A DNA stretch of 64,000 nucleotides. It comes from Alistipes sp. Lineage in GTDB: Bacteria > Bacteroidota > Bacteroidia > Bacteroidales > Rikenellaceae. Under the pieces are notes generated by a model. The model searched no databases and was not told the origin of the DNA. It was given only the letters and a program-made list of their open reading frames with translations. Position 1 is the first letter of the stretch. Each line of letters starts with the position of its first letter. Shown one piece after another: positions 17,136 to 26,988 of this stretch. Location: positions 44,931 to 108,930 of the forward strand of contig JAFTOU010000012.1 in NCBI GenBank assembly GCA_017463615.1, in the 5' to 3' direction. Made by a program: the position numbers and the translations under genes.

Positions 17136-18493
17136 CAACTACCCAAAGATAGGTAGAGCTTGATGTAGGCAAGGTACTGTTGGGCAATGATATTTGAGTA
17201 CTCCATCTGCGTGTTATAGAGTGTTCGCTCGGCGTCAATCACATCAAGGTAGGAGGCAAGCCCGTTGCCATAGAGTGCCCGCGTAAGGGTAGAGATACGG
17301 TCGTTGGAGGCTATAAGTGCACGATAACGCTCAGACTCTCTGCGAGTTGTAGCAATCTCTACCAGAGCACTCTCAACCTCCGATAGGGCTGTGATAAAGC
17401 TCTGGCGATAGGCATACAGAGCCTGATTATAGAGCTCTACGGCTGCTCGCTCCTGACTCTTCAGCGCACCGAAACGGTATATCGGCTGTGCAAAACTGAG
17501 CAGGGTACTCCACACCCAACTATCGCCCTTAAATAGACGCGAAATATCGTCCGAGACCACACCTCCCTCGGCGGTAAGCATCAGCGTAGGTAGGCGAGCT
17601 ATACGCGCTTGCTTTGCCTTAGCAGCAGAGGCAACGAGGGTTGCGTATGCGCTTGCAACATCCGCACGGCGATAGAGTAAATCGGATGGCAGTCCTACGG
17701 GGATATCTATTGAGGGCGAGTCCGTTAGGCGCGTTATCTCAAGTTGTTTATAGATAGTTGTATCCTGCACGCTACTACCCGTAAGGGCTGTAAGGGTAAC
17801 CATAGTCTGTCGCACCTGCTGCTCGTAGAGCGGGATATCTGCTTGGGCGGTATAGAGCAGACTAAGAGCCTGTTCGCGGTGTAGACCCGTAGCCAACCCA
17901 CGCACAAAGAGCGAGTCGGTAAGGCGTGCCGTCTGGGCTCTGAGTCGGGAGCTCTCAATAGCGATAATCAAATCGCGCTGATACTTGAGCAGGGTATAGT
18001 ATGTGGTTGCCACCTGCGCCGCCAACGATAGCCTTACGCCACGATACTGCCACTGAGCATACTCAACCTCAGCGGAGGCCTGTGTTGTAGCCGCGCGCAG
18101 TGAGCCAAAGAGGGGTATCTCCCAGCTTGCAGCGGGCTCTATGGCGTAGTGTTGCGTTGTAGGCTGACCCGAAATGCCCACCTCGCGCCCCAAAGAGAAG
18201 GATGGTAGGTACTGAGAGCGAAGCTGACGAAGCGACTGCTGCGCTTGCGTGATTTTAGAGGCGGCAACAAGCAGGTCGTTATTCTGAGCCAAAGTGGTGG
18301 TTATAAGGCGATTAAGGGTTGTATCGCCAAACACACGCCACCACTCGGTAGCTTGATAGGCGCTATCGGCAAGGGGCACACTCTCGCCACTTTGGTAGGC
18401 AAAGCGAGGGGGTATATCAACCGTAGGAGAGATAAGTCGTGGATTACACCCGACAGCAAGCAGTAGGACAAGTGCTAAGATACTCTGTTTCAT
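17135..18493 (-). CDS. TolC/NodT-type outer membrane efflux lipoprotein
   Basis: The 452-residue product starts with a lipoprotein signal (MKQSILALVLLLAVGC, Cys at 16) and has the duplicated OEP domain typical of NodT/OprM efflux channels, with TEWWRVFGD after the signal and ERTLYNTQMEYSNIIAQQ-type segments near the end. It would form the trimeric outer membrane duct of the efflux pump. Its start overlaps the RND gene by 4 bases. It is the last gene of the three-gene efflux operon. Confidence 0.93.
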   Translation of the reverse strand: MKQSILALVLLLAVGCNPRLISPTVDIPPRFAYQSGESVPLADSAYQATEWWRVFGDTTLNRLITTTLAQNNDLLVAASKITQAQQSLRQLRSQYLPSFSLGREVGISGQPTTQHYAIEPAASWEIPLFGSLRAATTQASAEVEYAQWQYRGVRLSLAAQVATTYYTLLKYQRDLIIAIESSRLRAQTARLTDSLFVRGLATGLHREQALSLLYTAQADIPLYEQQVRQTMVTLTALTGSSVQDTTIYKQLEITRLTDSPSIDIPVGLPSDLLYRRADVASAYATLVASAAKAKQARIARLPTLMLTAEGGVVSDDISRLFKGDSWVWSTLLSFAQPIYRFGALKSQERAAVELYNQALYAYRQSFITALSEVESALVEIATTRRESERYRALIASNDRISTLTRALYGNGLASYLDVIDAERTLYNTQMEYSNIIAQQYLAYIKLYLSLGS

Positions 18494-21400
18494 CGTCTTA
18501 CAATTCGTTTTACAAGGTAATAGAGGGCAGGGTAGAGCACCGCTCCGAAGGTGGTAGCTACGACCATACCTCCCACAAGGGCAATACCCATAATATTTCG
18601 CGCTGTGGAGTAGACACCACTCGCCACAACCAGCGGCATAGAGCCGAGAACAAAGGCTGCTGCGGTCATTACGATAGGTCGCAGTCGCATCTTCGCAGCC
18701 TCCACGGTAGCCTCCAGCAGTGGTTTTCCCTCGCTCTGCAGGCGTGAGGCGTACTCAACAACGAGGATTGAGTTCTTAGCCGCCAAGCCGATAAGCATAA
18801 CGATAGAGATTTGCGTGTAGATATCTATCACAAACTTACTGCTGACAATATGCGCCAGAGCGATAAATGCCAGCGCCCCGACAACGGCAAGCGGCACAGC
18901 TGTGATGATAGCTATAGGCAGGCTATAACTCTCGTAAAGCATTGAGAGTATGAGGAATACAAAGACAACAGAGATTGCATACACCAACCAACTATTGCCA
19001 CCCTCGCGACTCTCAAGGGCTGTAGTTCCGCTCCACTCAATACCCATATTCTGCGGCAAAATAGCGGCAGCGACACCCTCAATAGTAGCCATAGTCTGCG
19101 CAGTAGACACCCCCTCGGCTGGGGTTACGGTGACCTCCGCGGCGTTGTAGAGGTTAAATTGTCGCTCAAAGGCTGTGCCGAGAACATCCTCTACGGTAAC
19201 GAGGGTAGAGAGGGGTATACTCTGACCATCAGTCGTAGTTACGAAGTAGCTATCCAACGAGCCGCTACCCTGGCGATAGTCAGGCGCTGCGGCGATATAA
19301 CTACGATAGAGACGCCCAAAGCGGGTAAAGTTGTCAATATACTGCCCGCCCAGCAGGGTGGTAAGTTCGCCATAGAGATTACTCAACTTCACACCCTTCA
19401 TCATCGCTTGCGCACGGTCTACGACAATGCGCTTCTGTGGCACGCGGTTATTAAACTGTGTTACGGCGCGAGCAATCTGCGGCTGAGAGTTAAGTGCAAC
19501 AAGCAGAGTTTCAAGATTTTGAGCAAGGTAATCGCTACCTCGTCCCTCCCTATCTGTCAGGGCAAAGGTAACACCCGAGACAACGCCCAAGCCAGGTATT
19601 GCAGGCTGGATAAAGGCGTAGCCAACAACCGCAGGTGCCATAGGGGCAATCTGCTCGGAGATGATGGCCGCCAGTTGCTCTGCCGAGAGTTTTCGCTCCT
19701 TATAGGGCTTTAGTCGCACGAAAATTACACCACTATTGGTTGCAGCACCGCCTGAGAGCATATTAAAGCCCGCGACAACGGCACTACCTGCCACCTCCTT
19801 ATGGCTCACAACAACGCTATCAACCCGCTCCATGGCGCGCTGAGTAACCTGCAAAGATGATGGCGCAGGGGTATTGACCGCCACCATAAGATAACCCTGA
19901 TCCTCGTCTGGCAAAAAGCCCGCAGGTAGGATATGCCACAGCGCAACGATACCCACAACGATAACAAGCATAGCCACAATGGTCAGCTTTATCCGCTGCA
20001 CGGCGCGAGTCGTAAGAGCTGTATACCGTTCAAGCAGTCGCTCAAAGGCGCGATTAAATGCCCCAAAGAGGCCTTTGCGCTCGCCCTGCTGTGGTTTAAG
20101 CAGTACTGCACATAAGGCTGGCGAAAGTGTTAGTGCACAGATAGTTGAGAAGAATACCGACACGGAGATAGTGATACCAAACTGTTGAAAGAGTTTGCCC
20201 GTAACTCCACCCGTAAACGAGACGGGTATAAAGACTGCCAGCAACACCACCGAGGTGGCAATAACCGCACCGCTAACCTTATCCATAGCAGCGACGGTCG
20301 CATCATAAGGGCTCTGCCCCTGCTCAATACCGCGCTGAACAGCCTCCACAACCACAATAGCGTCGTCTACAACCAGTCCGATAGCCAGCACCAAAGCCAG
20401 CAGCGAGACTACATTTATACTCAGTCCAAAGAGCGGAAAGGCGATAAATGTACCCACGATAGAGACTGGTATAGCCACCACAGGGATAATCGTAGCGCGC
20501 CAATCTTGGATAAAGAGGTATATAATAGCCACCACAAGCAGCAGTGCCGCCAGCAGGGTAAAGGCTATCTCCTCAATACCTGCGCGGATGCTCTGCGTAC
20601 CATCTACAATAGTAGTATAGCTAACTCCATCGGGAAAACTCTGAGCTGCGATGCGCATCTGATTCTCAACCTCTTGAGCTACTGTAACGGCATTACTTCC
20701 AGGTTCCTGATAGACCACCATTACGGCGGTAGGTTTGCCGTCATAGTGCGACGATGTACCATAGCTCTGTGCACCAAGGCTTACATCGGCGACCTGACTG
20801 AGGAGCACCTGCCTACCATCGGCGGTACTCTTGACGACGATATTCTCAAACTGCTCAGCAGTAGAGTACTGCGCTGGCAGGGTTACAGTATAGGTGTAGT
20901 ATGTCCCCTCAGGGGCAGGCTCTGCACCAAACTGACCTACGGGATAGGCTGCCGACTGAACAGCGATAGCGTTGGTAACATCCTCCACAGAGAGGTTGTA
21001 GTACTCCAGCACATCGGGCTTGAGCCACACGCGCATAGCGTACTCGGCAGCGCCCATAATCTGCACCTTACCCACACCATCTATCATCAGTAGTCTATTC
21101 TGCAGGTTTATGTAGGCGTAGTTTGAGACAAACTGCTCATCGTAGCGGCCGTCGCTAACAATGGCATAGACCATCAGAAATCCCGTCTGGCTCTTGCGCG
21201 TAACCACACCCTGCTGAACAACCTGCGAGGGAAGTAGTGGCGTGGCTGTGGCGACATTATTCTCTACCGCTACAGCATTCATATCGGGGTCAGAGCCTGG
21301 CGTAAAGGTCACCTGCAGGTTCATCGTGCCGTCCGAGCCACTGACCGCCTCCATATAGAGCATATCGCTTACACCCATAATACTCTGCGCTATAGGTGTA

Positions 21401-21585
21401 GCTACGCTCTGACTCACTCGCTCAGCATCCGCACCGCTATAAGTGGCACTGACCTCCACCACGGGCGGGGTTATGTCGGGATACTGCTCTATGGAGAGCG
21501 AGAATATGGATATCAACCCCAAAAAGAGCACAATCACACTGAGCGATATAGCTGCTATGGGTCTGGAAATGAAGAAGTTTTTCAT
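18490..21585 (-). CDS. RND efflux pump inner membrane transporter (HAE1/AcrB family)
   Basis: The 1031-residue protein has 12 membrane helices in the AcrB arrangement, starting MKNFFISRPIAAISLSVIV, with two large periplasmic loops. Helix 4 contains LAIGLVVDDAIVVVE, the proton-relay aspartates, and helix 10 the conserved VMLIGLAAKNSILVVE. Length fits hydrophobe/amphiphile efflux pumps that export drugs, bile salts or similar compounds by proton antiport. It overlaps both neighbours by 4 bases, so adaptor, pump and channel are translationally coupled. No regulator gene is adjacent. Substrate cannot be deduced. Confidence 0.95.
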   Translation of the reverse strand: MKNFFISRPIAAISLSVIVLFLGLISIFSLSIEQYPDITPPVVEVSATYSGADAERVSQSVATPIAQSIMGVSDMLYMEAVSGSDGTMNLQVTFTPGSDPDMNAVAVENNVATATPLLPSQVVQQGVVTRKSQTGFLMVYAIVSDGRYDEQFVSNYAYINLQNRLLMIDGVGKVQIMGAAEYAMRVWLKPDVLEYYNLSVEDVTNAIAVQSAAYPVGQFGAEPAPEGTYYTYTVTLPAQYSTAEQFENIVVKSTADGRQVLLSQVADVSLGAQSYGTSSHYDGKPTAVMVVYQEPGSNAVTVAQEVENQMRIAAQSFPDGVSYTTIVDGTQSIRAGIEEIAFTLLAALLLVVAIIYLFIQDWRATIIPVVAIPVSIVGTFIAFPLFGLSINVVSLLALVLAIGLVVDDAIVVVEAVQRGIEQGQSPYDATVAAMDKVSGAVIATSVVLLAVFIPVSFTGGVTGKLFQQFGITISVSVFFSTICALTLSPALCAVLLKPQQGERKGLFGAFNRAFERLLERYTALTTRAVQRIKLTIVAMLVIVVGIVALWHILPAGFLPDEDQGYLMVAVNTPAPSSLQVTQRAMERVDSVVVSHKEVAGSAVVAGFNMLSGGAATNSGVIFVRLKPYKERKLSAEQLAAIISEQIAPMAPAVVGYAFIQPAIPGLGVVSGVTFALTDREGRGSDYLAQNLETLLVALNSQPQIARAVTQFNNRVPQKRIVVDRAQAMMKGVKLSNLYGELTTLLGGQYIDNFTRFGRLYRSYIAAAPDYRQGSGSLDSYFVTTTDGQSIPLSTLVTVEDVLGTAFERQFNLYNAAEVTVTPAEGVSTAQTMATIEGVAAAILPQNMGIEWSGTTALESREGGNSWLVYAISVVFVFLILSMLYESYSLPIAIITAVPLAVVGALAFIALAHIVSSKFVIDIYTQISIVMLIGLAAKNSILVVEYASRLQSEGKPLLEATVEAAKMRLRPIVMTAAAFVLGSMPLVVASGVYSTARNIMGIALVGGMVVATTFGAVLYPALYYLVKRIVRR

Positions 21586-22682
21586 AGCACCTTAACCTTT
21601 TGACCGTTAGTGAGTTTAGCACTGCCATCCAAAGCGACACTCTCGCCCGCAGCAAGTCCCGAAACGGCAACCACGCCATCGTGTGGGGCACCGAGGGTTG
21701 TAACCTTGCGGTAGTGGACTGTAGAGTCGGCATCAATAACCCACACCGACTCCTCGCCCTGAGTCTGCTGCAGGGCGCTCTGGGGTACAGTTATACGCAT
21801 CTTGGGCATACCGATAGAGGTCGTTACGCGAGCAAATTGACCCGACTTGAGCAGGTAGTGGGGGTTGGGAAAGGTTACTACTATTATAATAGTGCCCTCG
21901 GTATCTGCCACAGCACTCTTGGTATAGCTATAGCTGCCCACAAACGGGTACTGCCTACCATCTGCCAGCGTGAGCACTATATCCGAGAGTAGCGACTCGT
22001 TATTGTAGGTAAAAGAACTGCGCCCCGAGAGGTTTAGGTACTGCGCCATAGGTATTGCAACCTCGCAGCAGAGGGTATCTACATTCTCTATGCGCGTGAG
22101 GGTGGCAAACTTACTACCAGGACCGACAAAATCGCCCACATAGGCCTCGGAAGCCGATATAACGCCATCTATCGTGGCGCGGATGGTTGTATACTCAACC
22201 TCCAACTGCGCATTCTTAAGCGCCTGCTCTGCTGAGGCTATGGATGCCTTTGCTGCCTCATACTGGGCTCTATAGCCGTCAAACTGAGCCTGACTGATTG
22301 CATCTATAGCCACAAGAGGCACGGCGCGATTGTAGTTATTCTGTGCCTCTATGGAGTTTGCCACCGCCGTTGCAAGGGTAGCCTTAGCGGCAAGCATATC
22401 TGCCCGCTGCTGACGGTCGTCTATGCGGAAGATTACCTGCCCCTTGCGCACGGGCATACCATTACTAAATAGCTTGGCCGAAAGAAAACCACTCACTCGC
22501 GGTTGGATGACGGCGATATAGTTTGGCTGTAGGGTAGAGATAAAACTCTGCCTCACAATAGCGCTATCTACCCCTGCACGAACAACCTCTACAGCCTCCG
22601 TCTGACTACCACCATTGCTACCACTCCGAGCACAAGCTAACAGACAGAGAACGAACACAATACAGATATAATTAGACCTCAT
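21582..22682 (-). CDS. RND efflux periplasmic adaptor (membrane fusion protein) lipoprotein
   Basis: The 366-residue protein has a lipoprotein signal with a lipobox at LLAC (Cys 17), a lipoyl/barrel-sandwich half VIQPRVSGFLSAKLFSNGMPVRKGQVIFRID-type region near residues 58-90, an alpha hairpin at about 100-165, and beta-barrel and membrane-proximal domains. It bridges the RND pump and the outer membrane channel. It is the first gene of the operon. The 170-base intergenic region upstream shows no clear TAnnTTTG on this strand, so the promoter was not located. Confidence 0.94.
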   Translation of the reverse strand: MRSNYICIVFVLCLLACARSGSNGGSQTEAVEVVRAGVDSAIVRQSFISTLQPNYIAVIQPRVSGFLSAKLFSNGMPVRKGQVIFRIDDRQQRADMLAAKATLATAVANSIEAQNNYNRAVPLVAIDAISQAQFDGYRAQYEAAKASIASAEQALKNAQLEVEYTTIRATIDGVISASEAYVGDFVGPGSKFATLTRIENVDTLCCEVAIPMAQYLNLSGRSSFTYNNESLLSDIVLTLADGRQYPFVGSYSYTKSAVADTEGTIIIVVTFPNPHYLLKSGQFARVTTSIGMPKMRITVPQSALQQTQGEESVWVIDADSTVHYRKVTTLGAPHDGVVAVSGLAAGESVALDGSAKLTNGQKVKVL

Positions 22683-22779
22683 ATTAGATGAATTTTACAC
22701 CTCAAAGGTCAAAAAATATACCGTATTAGTGCTCTATATGGACTTTTTGAACAAAAAGATTAAAATAATTGCAAAAATG

Positions 22780-22811
22780 TTTGCATAATTGCAAAACCCT
22801 TCTTACATTTG
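22780..22811 (+). promoter_or_regulatory. Promoter of Hc1-like gene
   Basis: TTTG (22780-22783), 20 bases, TACATTTG (22804-22811). The leader is about 33 bases and rich in A and T. Confidence 0.75.
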
Positions 22812-22850
22812 TATAAACAAAACCGTTTTATTTAATAAAAACTTAAAATT

Positions 22851-23027
22851 ATGAAAGCATTAGTAGAGAAAATTAACGCACAGATTGCTGATTTCCAGGT
22901 TAACGCTGCTGCTCAGGTAGAGAAGGGCAACAAGGCTGCAGGTACACGCGCTCGCAAGGCTGCTCTTGAGCTTGGCAAGCTCCTTAAGGAGTTCCGCAAG
23001 GTTTCTGTTGAGGAGGCTAAGAAATAA
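22851..23027 (+). CDS. Histone H1-like (Hc1 family) DNA-binding protein
   Basis: This small gene encodes 58 residues, about a quarter of them Lys or Arg, with the helix-forming centre EKGNKAAGTRARKAALELGK. It matches the small Hc1-like proteins of Bacteroidetes, thought to bind DNA nonspecifically as nucleoid proteins. Its own promoter and terminator make it monocistronic. Codons such as GCT, AAG and CGC dominate, which suggests high expression. Confidence 0.9.
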   Translation: MKALVEKINAQIADFQVNAAAQVEKGNKAAGTRARKAALELGKLLKEFRKVSVEEAKK

Positions 23028-23045
23028 GCATCTGAGGCAAGATAG

Positions 23046-23074
23046 AAGGGAGGGCTTTGACCCTCCCTTTTATG
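23046..23074 (+). terminator. Terminator of Hc1-like gene
   Basis: Stem AAGGGAGGG / CCCTCCCTT with loop CTTTGA, then TTTATGTTTT. Confidence 0.85.
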
Positions 23075-23090
23075 TTTTATATATTAGATA

Positions 23091-24233
23091 TTAGAACGAC
23101 TCCGAAATCCCAATAACTACACCATTTACGCGCTTACCAGAGATTAGGCAACCAATGCCATAATCGACCCTCACATCTATAATATTACCATATTTATACC
23201 TCAGACCGATGCCATAATTTGGTAATGTATTGCGCCACTTAAAATCAGTCAGTGAAGCAAAGCTATTTCCGCCACCGCCCCAAATAGCGACTCCTATGCC
23301 ATTCCAGATATGCTGGCGCAGCTCTACCTGCGCCGTAGCTATATTCCTATCCATAAATCGCCCCTCGTAGTAGCCTCGCATACGGCTATTATCGCCTAAC
23401 TGTGGAAACAACTGCCACGGGGTGGTTGTACTATTACTCTGCGCATAGAGTTCGGCAGCCAAGGTAGCACCCTTCCATAGCGGTTGGTAGTAGATAGCTT
23501 GCACTATGCTGCGATAACTCGTAGATGAGGTATCTCCGAGCACCTTTGGACGCGCCGCTACCTGAAAGAGCGCCATTCCGCCACGCTGGTCGTAACCGTT
23601 ACTCCTGCGACTATCATACTTCAGAGTTAGTGATAGGGTAGTGGTAAGCACCTCGTTACCTCCGCCAGTAAGCTCCGCAAACAGCTCACTATCATCAGAT
23701 TTGGTGTCTATATGGTCTAATCTTACAGCGGGTCTGATATACAAATTCTTCCAGATGCGGTAGTTATACCCCACCTCGCCGTGCTGACTGTCTGAGGAGT
23801 AGAGTATCGGAGTGTTCTCCATCGCAGCGCTGTAGCCAATGCCCCAGAAATTTACATTTCTACCCGAGGCTGCAATGTAATAGTCAAGGGTGTGTCTGTC
23901 ATTCTTGAACCTATTTACGCCACGCAGGGATATGCTATAGAAGCCCTTGAGCGTTGCGCTGGCTTGTAGCGTGATGGTAGAGGCATTTGTTGCACCCTTT
24001 AGCTTGTAACTGCCCGAGGTGGCAACAGCAGCGCCCCAGCCTATGCTTGTAGAGTATATCGGCGCAGCAGAGAAGTCTAACTTGAAATTATCCGACTTCT
24101 TAGGACTTACCGTTGGGGTATACCTATAGTGTAGCGTATCCCTGCCATTGACAAGGACACTCTGCTCCTGCGCCTGAACAGCTACCACCACCAGCGCTGC
24201 CGCAATAGATACTATATACCGCCTAAGACCCAC
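23091..24233 (-). CDS. Omp85/BamA-like outer membrane beta-barrel protein
   Basis: The 380-residue protein has a signal peptide (cleavage near AVQAQ) and alternating beta-strand pattern to a C-terminal phenylalanine (GISESF), typical of outer membrane barrels. The QLGDNSRMRGYYEGRFMDRN segment resembles the RGY-x-GRF motif of the surface antigen/Omp85 barrel. No POTRA domains are visible, so it is a short barrel-only member whose partner or substrate is unknown. It begins right at the end of the tyrosine phosphatase gene (1-base overlap) and is the last gene of the operon. Confidence 0.75.
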   Translation of the reverse strand: MGLRRYIVSIAAALVVVAVQAQEQSVLVNGRDTLHYRYTPTVSPKKSDNFKLDFSAAPIYSTSIGWGAAVATSGSYKLKGATNASTITLQASATLKGFYSISLRGVNRFKNDRHTLDYYIAASGRNVNFWGIGYSAAMENTPILYSSDSQHGEVGYNYRIWKNLYIRPAVRLDHIDTKSDDSELFAELTGGGNEVLTTTLSLTLKYDSRRSNGYDQRGGMALFQVAARPKVLGDTSSTSYRSIVQAIYYQPLWKGATLAAELYAQSNSTTTPWQLFPQLGDNSRMRGYYEGRFMDRNIATAQVELRQHIWNGIGVAIWGGGGNSFASLTDFKWRNTLPNYGIGLRYKYGNIIDVRVDYGIGCLISGKRVNGVVIGISESF

Positions 24234-24706
24234 TATTTACCTGTCAAATGTTGAAGTAACTGCTCGCAACCATTCTCAAGCATATCCAGCACAAGCTCAA
24301 AGCCCTCCACACCCTCGTAGTAAGGGTCAGGAACATAGGTATACTCCGGATGAATGGTTATAAACTGCACCATACGATAGAGCTTGTCAAGATACTTACG
24401 CTCTGGTGCTAAGCGACTTACGCGCTCGTAGTTGCTATCGTCCATAACGATAATCATATCAAAGTCGTAGTAGTCCTGCTCGCTTATCGGGCGTGCGCGA
24501 TGGATAAGGTTGTAGCCACGCTTCGCCGCCGCGCTGCGCATACGTGGATCGGGTAGACTGCCCCTATGTCCAGAGTATGTACCCGCCGAATCTACCTCTA
24601 TGCTATCCTGTAGTCCGCGCTGCTGAATCATCTGCTCCAATATCCCATTTGCTGCAGGGGAGCGACAGATATTTCCGAGGCAGACAAAAAGTACTCGTTG
24701 TTTCAT
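24233..24706 (-). CDS. Low molecular weight protein-tyrosine phosphatase
   Basis: The 157-residue protein has the P-loop CLGNICRS (residues 9-16; nucleophile Cys 9, Arg 15) and the general acid in VPDPYYEG near residue 125. These enzymes dephosphorylate tyrosine on cytoplasmic proteins such as capsule BY-kinases, but no such kinase is nearby. It lies 2 bases after the GH78-like gene in the glmM operon. Confidence 0.93.
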   Translation of the reverse strand: MKQRVLFVCLGNICRSPAANGILEQMIQQRGLQDSIEVDSAGTYSGHRGSLPDPRMRSAAAKRGYNLIHRARPISEQDYYDFDMIIVMDDSNYERVSRLAPERKYLDKLYRMVQFITIHPEYTYVPDPYYEGVEGFELVLDMLENGCEQLLQHLTGK

Positions 24707-24708
24707 AT

Positions 24709-26949
24709 CTATTCCGTTGCTATAATGTTATACTCGCCCGCCGTGAGGGTTAATTCCGCGGCTCTATGCTCACCGCAAGTTACAGCGCTATATCCCTGTG
24801 GCGCAACCACTTGAGCTGTGGTACCTTGAGGAACAGTTAAGGTAATCAACAGCCCAGCAAGCGAGCGCTTTGCACTCATTGCTATATTGCCGTACACGGT
24901 CGGCACTGTGCACTCAACCCTGCGACACGAGCCGAGGTTAGGACAGAGTCTAAAGCTCTTAAACTGAGGCTCTACAGGCTCAATACCAGCGATATACTGC
25001 GAGAGAATTGTCAGTCCTCCGCCACTCCACGCGTGGTTGTAAGTGCCGTTTCCACTCTTGTACTTCATACCTCTGCCACCGGTGTACTCCCACCCCTCCC
25101 AGAGGGTTGTATGTGGCGCGGCAACCATAGTTCCAAAGCGATGCTCCATACGCTTAAGCGCCTCGCGGTGGTAACCCATAACACACAGAGCCTCAAGTAC
25201 ATACTTCTCCATATATGGGCTTGCGTTGTAGTACTTAGCAAAGAAGTCGCGCATAATAGGGTAGCGCTCCTGCGGCACAAAGCCAGCCAAGACTGCCATC
25301 GCCTGCACGCGGTCGTCGGGAACATCTTTGTAGCCCACGCTCTTGTAGTGTTGCAGCTTCGCGTCCCAGTAGGCGCTGTTGAACGAGTGGCGCATCTTAT
25401 CCAACATCTGTTCCGCCATCAGCGCATCTGTGCCGTGACCCGTAAGGCGAGCCATCTGAGCAAAACCCTTGAGCGCAAGGGCGTACCAGCACTGCTGCAG
25501 GGCAGGTTTATCTATATTCTTGCCCCAGTCGCCCCAGTACCAACCTCCGCGACGAACATCTACCAAACCGCTATTCTGAGGATTCCACACCTCAAATAGA
25601 TACTTGCGCACGCGAGGGTAGACCTCTGCAATCGTTGCGCTATCTCCCGTAAGCATATAGTAGGTCCAAAAGCCATAGTAACCCACACTTGCAAGCATTT
25701 GACAAGGCAGCTCGCTCTTGTACCAACCAGGCACCGGAGAGGCTATAACGCCATTTGCCTGCTGCCAGTTCATCAGCTCCAATATAGCCTTACGAGTGAG
25801 CAGATGTGCCTTAGAATCAAACAGATAGCCCGCCTCGCCAAGCTCTACAACCACATCGCCCCACCACTGAGCACGCTCGCGGTCTGGGCAGTCCATATAG
25901 TTGTCGCGCATAGTGACATAGAGCGTTCTTGCAGCCTTATTCCACAACTCGTTGCAGAAGAGGTTGTCGCACTCAAAGCTACCGACAAAGTCGCAGTCGT
26001 AACCACTCTCGCGGTAGAGCAACTTCACAACCTCCACGCCCTCTGGTATATAGTAGAGCACCGAGTGTCCATTTGCCCAGATTGGGGTCTCAAACTCCTG
26101 CTCGCCATCGGTTGTGATATACTCAGTTTTGAAGCTACGCGCCTCGCCAATCCAGTAGTCGTCGGTGCAGATAGTAATCTTCTGACCCGCCGTAGCCTTG
26201 ATGCGCATATATGGCGTCACATGGCAGTTGTAGGGCAGAGTACACTCGTATGCACCCTCATCATTGCGAGAAATTGTCTGATACTCAGTAAGTTCACTCC
26301 AGCGCCATTGCGGTATAGGGCGCTCTACGAAATCGCCCCACTCTGCCCGCTGAGTAGTCACCTCCACAGCATTGCTCCACACCGAAGAGTCAAACTCTGC
26401 CGAGGCAAAATCTACAGCCTTGCCAGCATCATAGCCCACATTTGCACCCGCCAAGCGATACTGCTTTTGACCCTTTGGATTCTCATCCTCTGGCGCCCAG
26501 TAGGCATCATATCGCACCGCCTTCCAGCTGCTATCGCTCACTACATTGCCAAAGCGAGTATCCAACTCAAACCATAATCCTGGCACTGCTGAAGGTCTGT
26601 GACTGAAGGAGTTACGACCGTAGTATTGAACCAATACTGCAACCACATTTCGTCCTCGCTTAAGGTTTGGGACATCTGCAAAGGTGTCGCAGTAGCTATC
26701 CGTAGGTGTCGGGCCACGCTTAAGTCCACCCTCGCGAACAACCAACTCTCCATTGACATAGAGCCAATACTTTGTGTCGGCAGCGATGCGTAGCGATACG
26801 CCCGAAGTGGTTGATAGGGTAAACTCCTTGCGAAAACATTGCCACTCTCCGTCGGCGATGGTCTCGGCGGTGGTAATTATCTGCGGCTGCTTTGAGCAGG
26901 AGCAGAGCAGCAGGGCCGAGAGTATTAAGAGTCTGTATAAGTTCTTCAT
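24709..26949 (-). CDS. GH78-like alpha-L-rhamnosidase lipoprotein
   Basis: The 746-residue protein has a lipoprotein signal (MKNLYRLLILSALLLCSCSK, lipobox LLCSC). It contains a beta-sandwich with RIAADTKYWLYVNGELV typical of the GH78 N-terminal domain, then an alpha/alpha barrel with MDCPDRERAQWWGD, the GH78 catalytic region, and a C-terminal beta domain. It is predicted to cut terminal rhamnose or a related sugar from glycans outside the cytoplasm. No SusC/SusD pair is nearby, so it is not part of a typical polysaccharide utilisation locus. The general acid is probably the Glu in this DRER stretch. Confidence 0.82.
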   Translation of the reverse strand: MKNLYRLLILSALLLCSCSKQPQIITTAETIADGEWQCFRKEFTLSTTSGVSLRIAADTKYWLYVNGELVVREGGLKRGPTPTDSYCDTFADVPNLKRGRNVVAVLVQYYGRNSFSHRPSAVPGLWFELDTRFGNVVSDSSWKAVRYDAYWAPEDENPKGQKQYRLAGANVGYDAGKAVDFASAEFDSSVWSNAVEVTTQRAEWGDFVERPIPQWRWSELTEYQTISRNDEGAYECTLPYNCHVTPYMRIKATAGQKITICTDDYWIGEARSFKTEYITTDGEQEFETPIWANGHSVLYYIPEGVEVVKLLYRESGYDCDFVGSFECDNLFCNELWNKAARTLYVTMRDNYMDCPDRERAQWWGDVVVELGEAGYLFDSKAHLLTRKAILELMNWQQANGVIASPVPGWYKSELPCQMLASVGYYGFWTYYMLTGDSATIAEVYPRVRKYLFEVWNPQNSGLVDVRRGGWYWGDWGKNIDKPALQQCWYALALKGFAQMARLTGHGTDALMAEQMLDKMRHSFNSAYWDAKLQHYKSVGYKDVPDDRVQAMAVLAGFVPQERYPIMRDFFAKYYNASPYMEKYVLEALCVMGYHREALKRMEHRFGTMVAAPHTTLWEGWEYTGGRGMKYKSGNGTYNHAWSGGGLTILSQYIAGIEPVEPQFKSFRLCPNLGSCRRVECTVPTVYGNIAMSAKRSLAGLLITLTVPQGTTAQVVAPQGYSAVTCGEHRAAELTLTAGEYNIIATE

Positions 26950-26988
26950 AATTGGCGGTTAGGTTGGTTTTGGTTGGGTTGCTGCCGA

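Noticed and set aside
22683-22779. Possible promoter of the RND efflux operon (minus-strand GACCTTTG)
   Set aside because: The TA of the -7 element is missing and no -33 element is in place.
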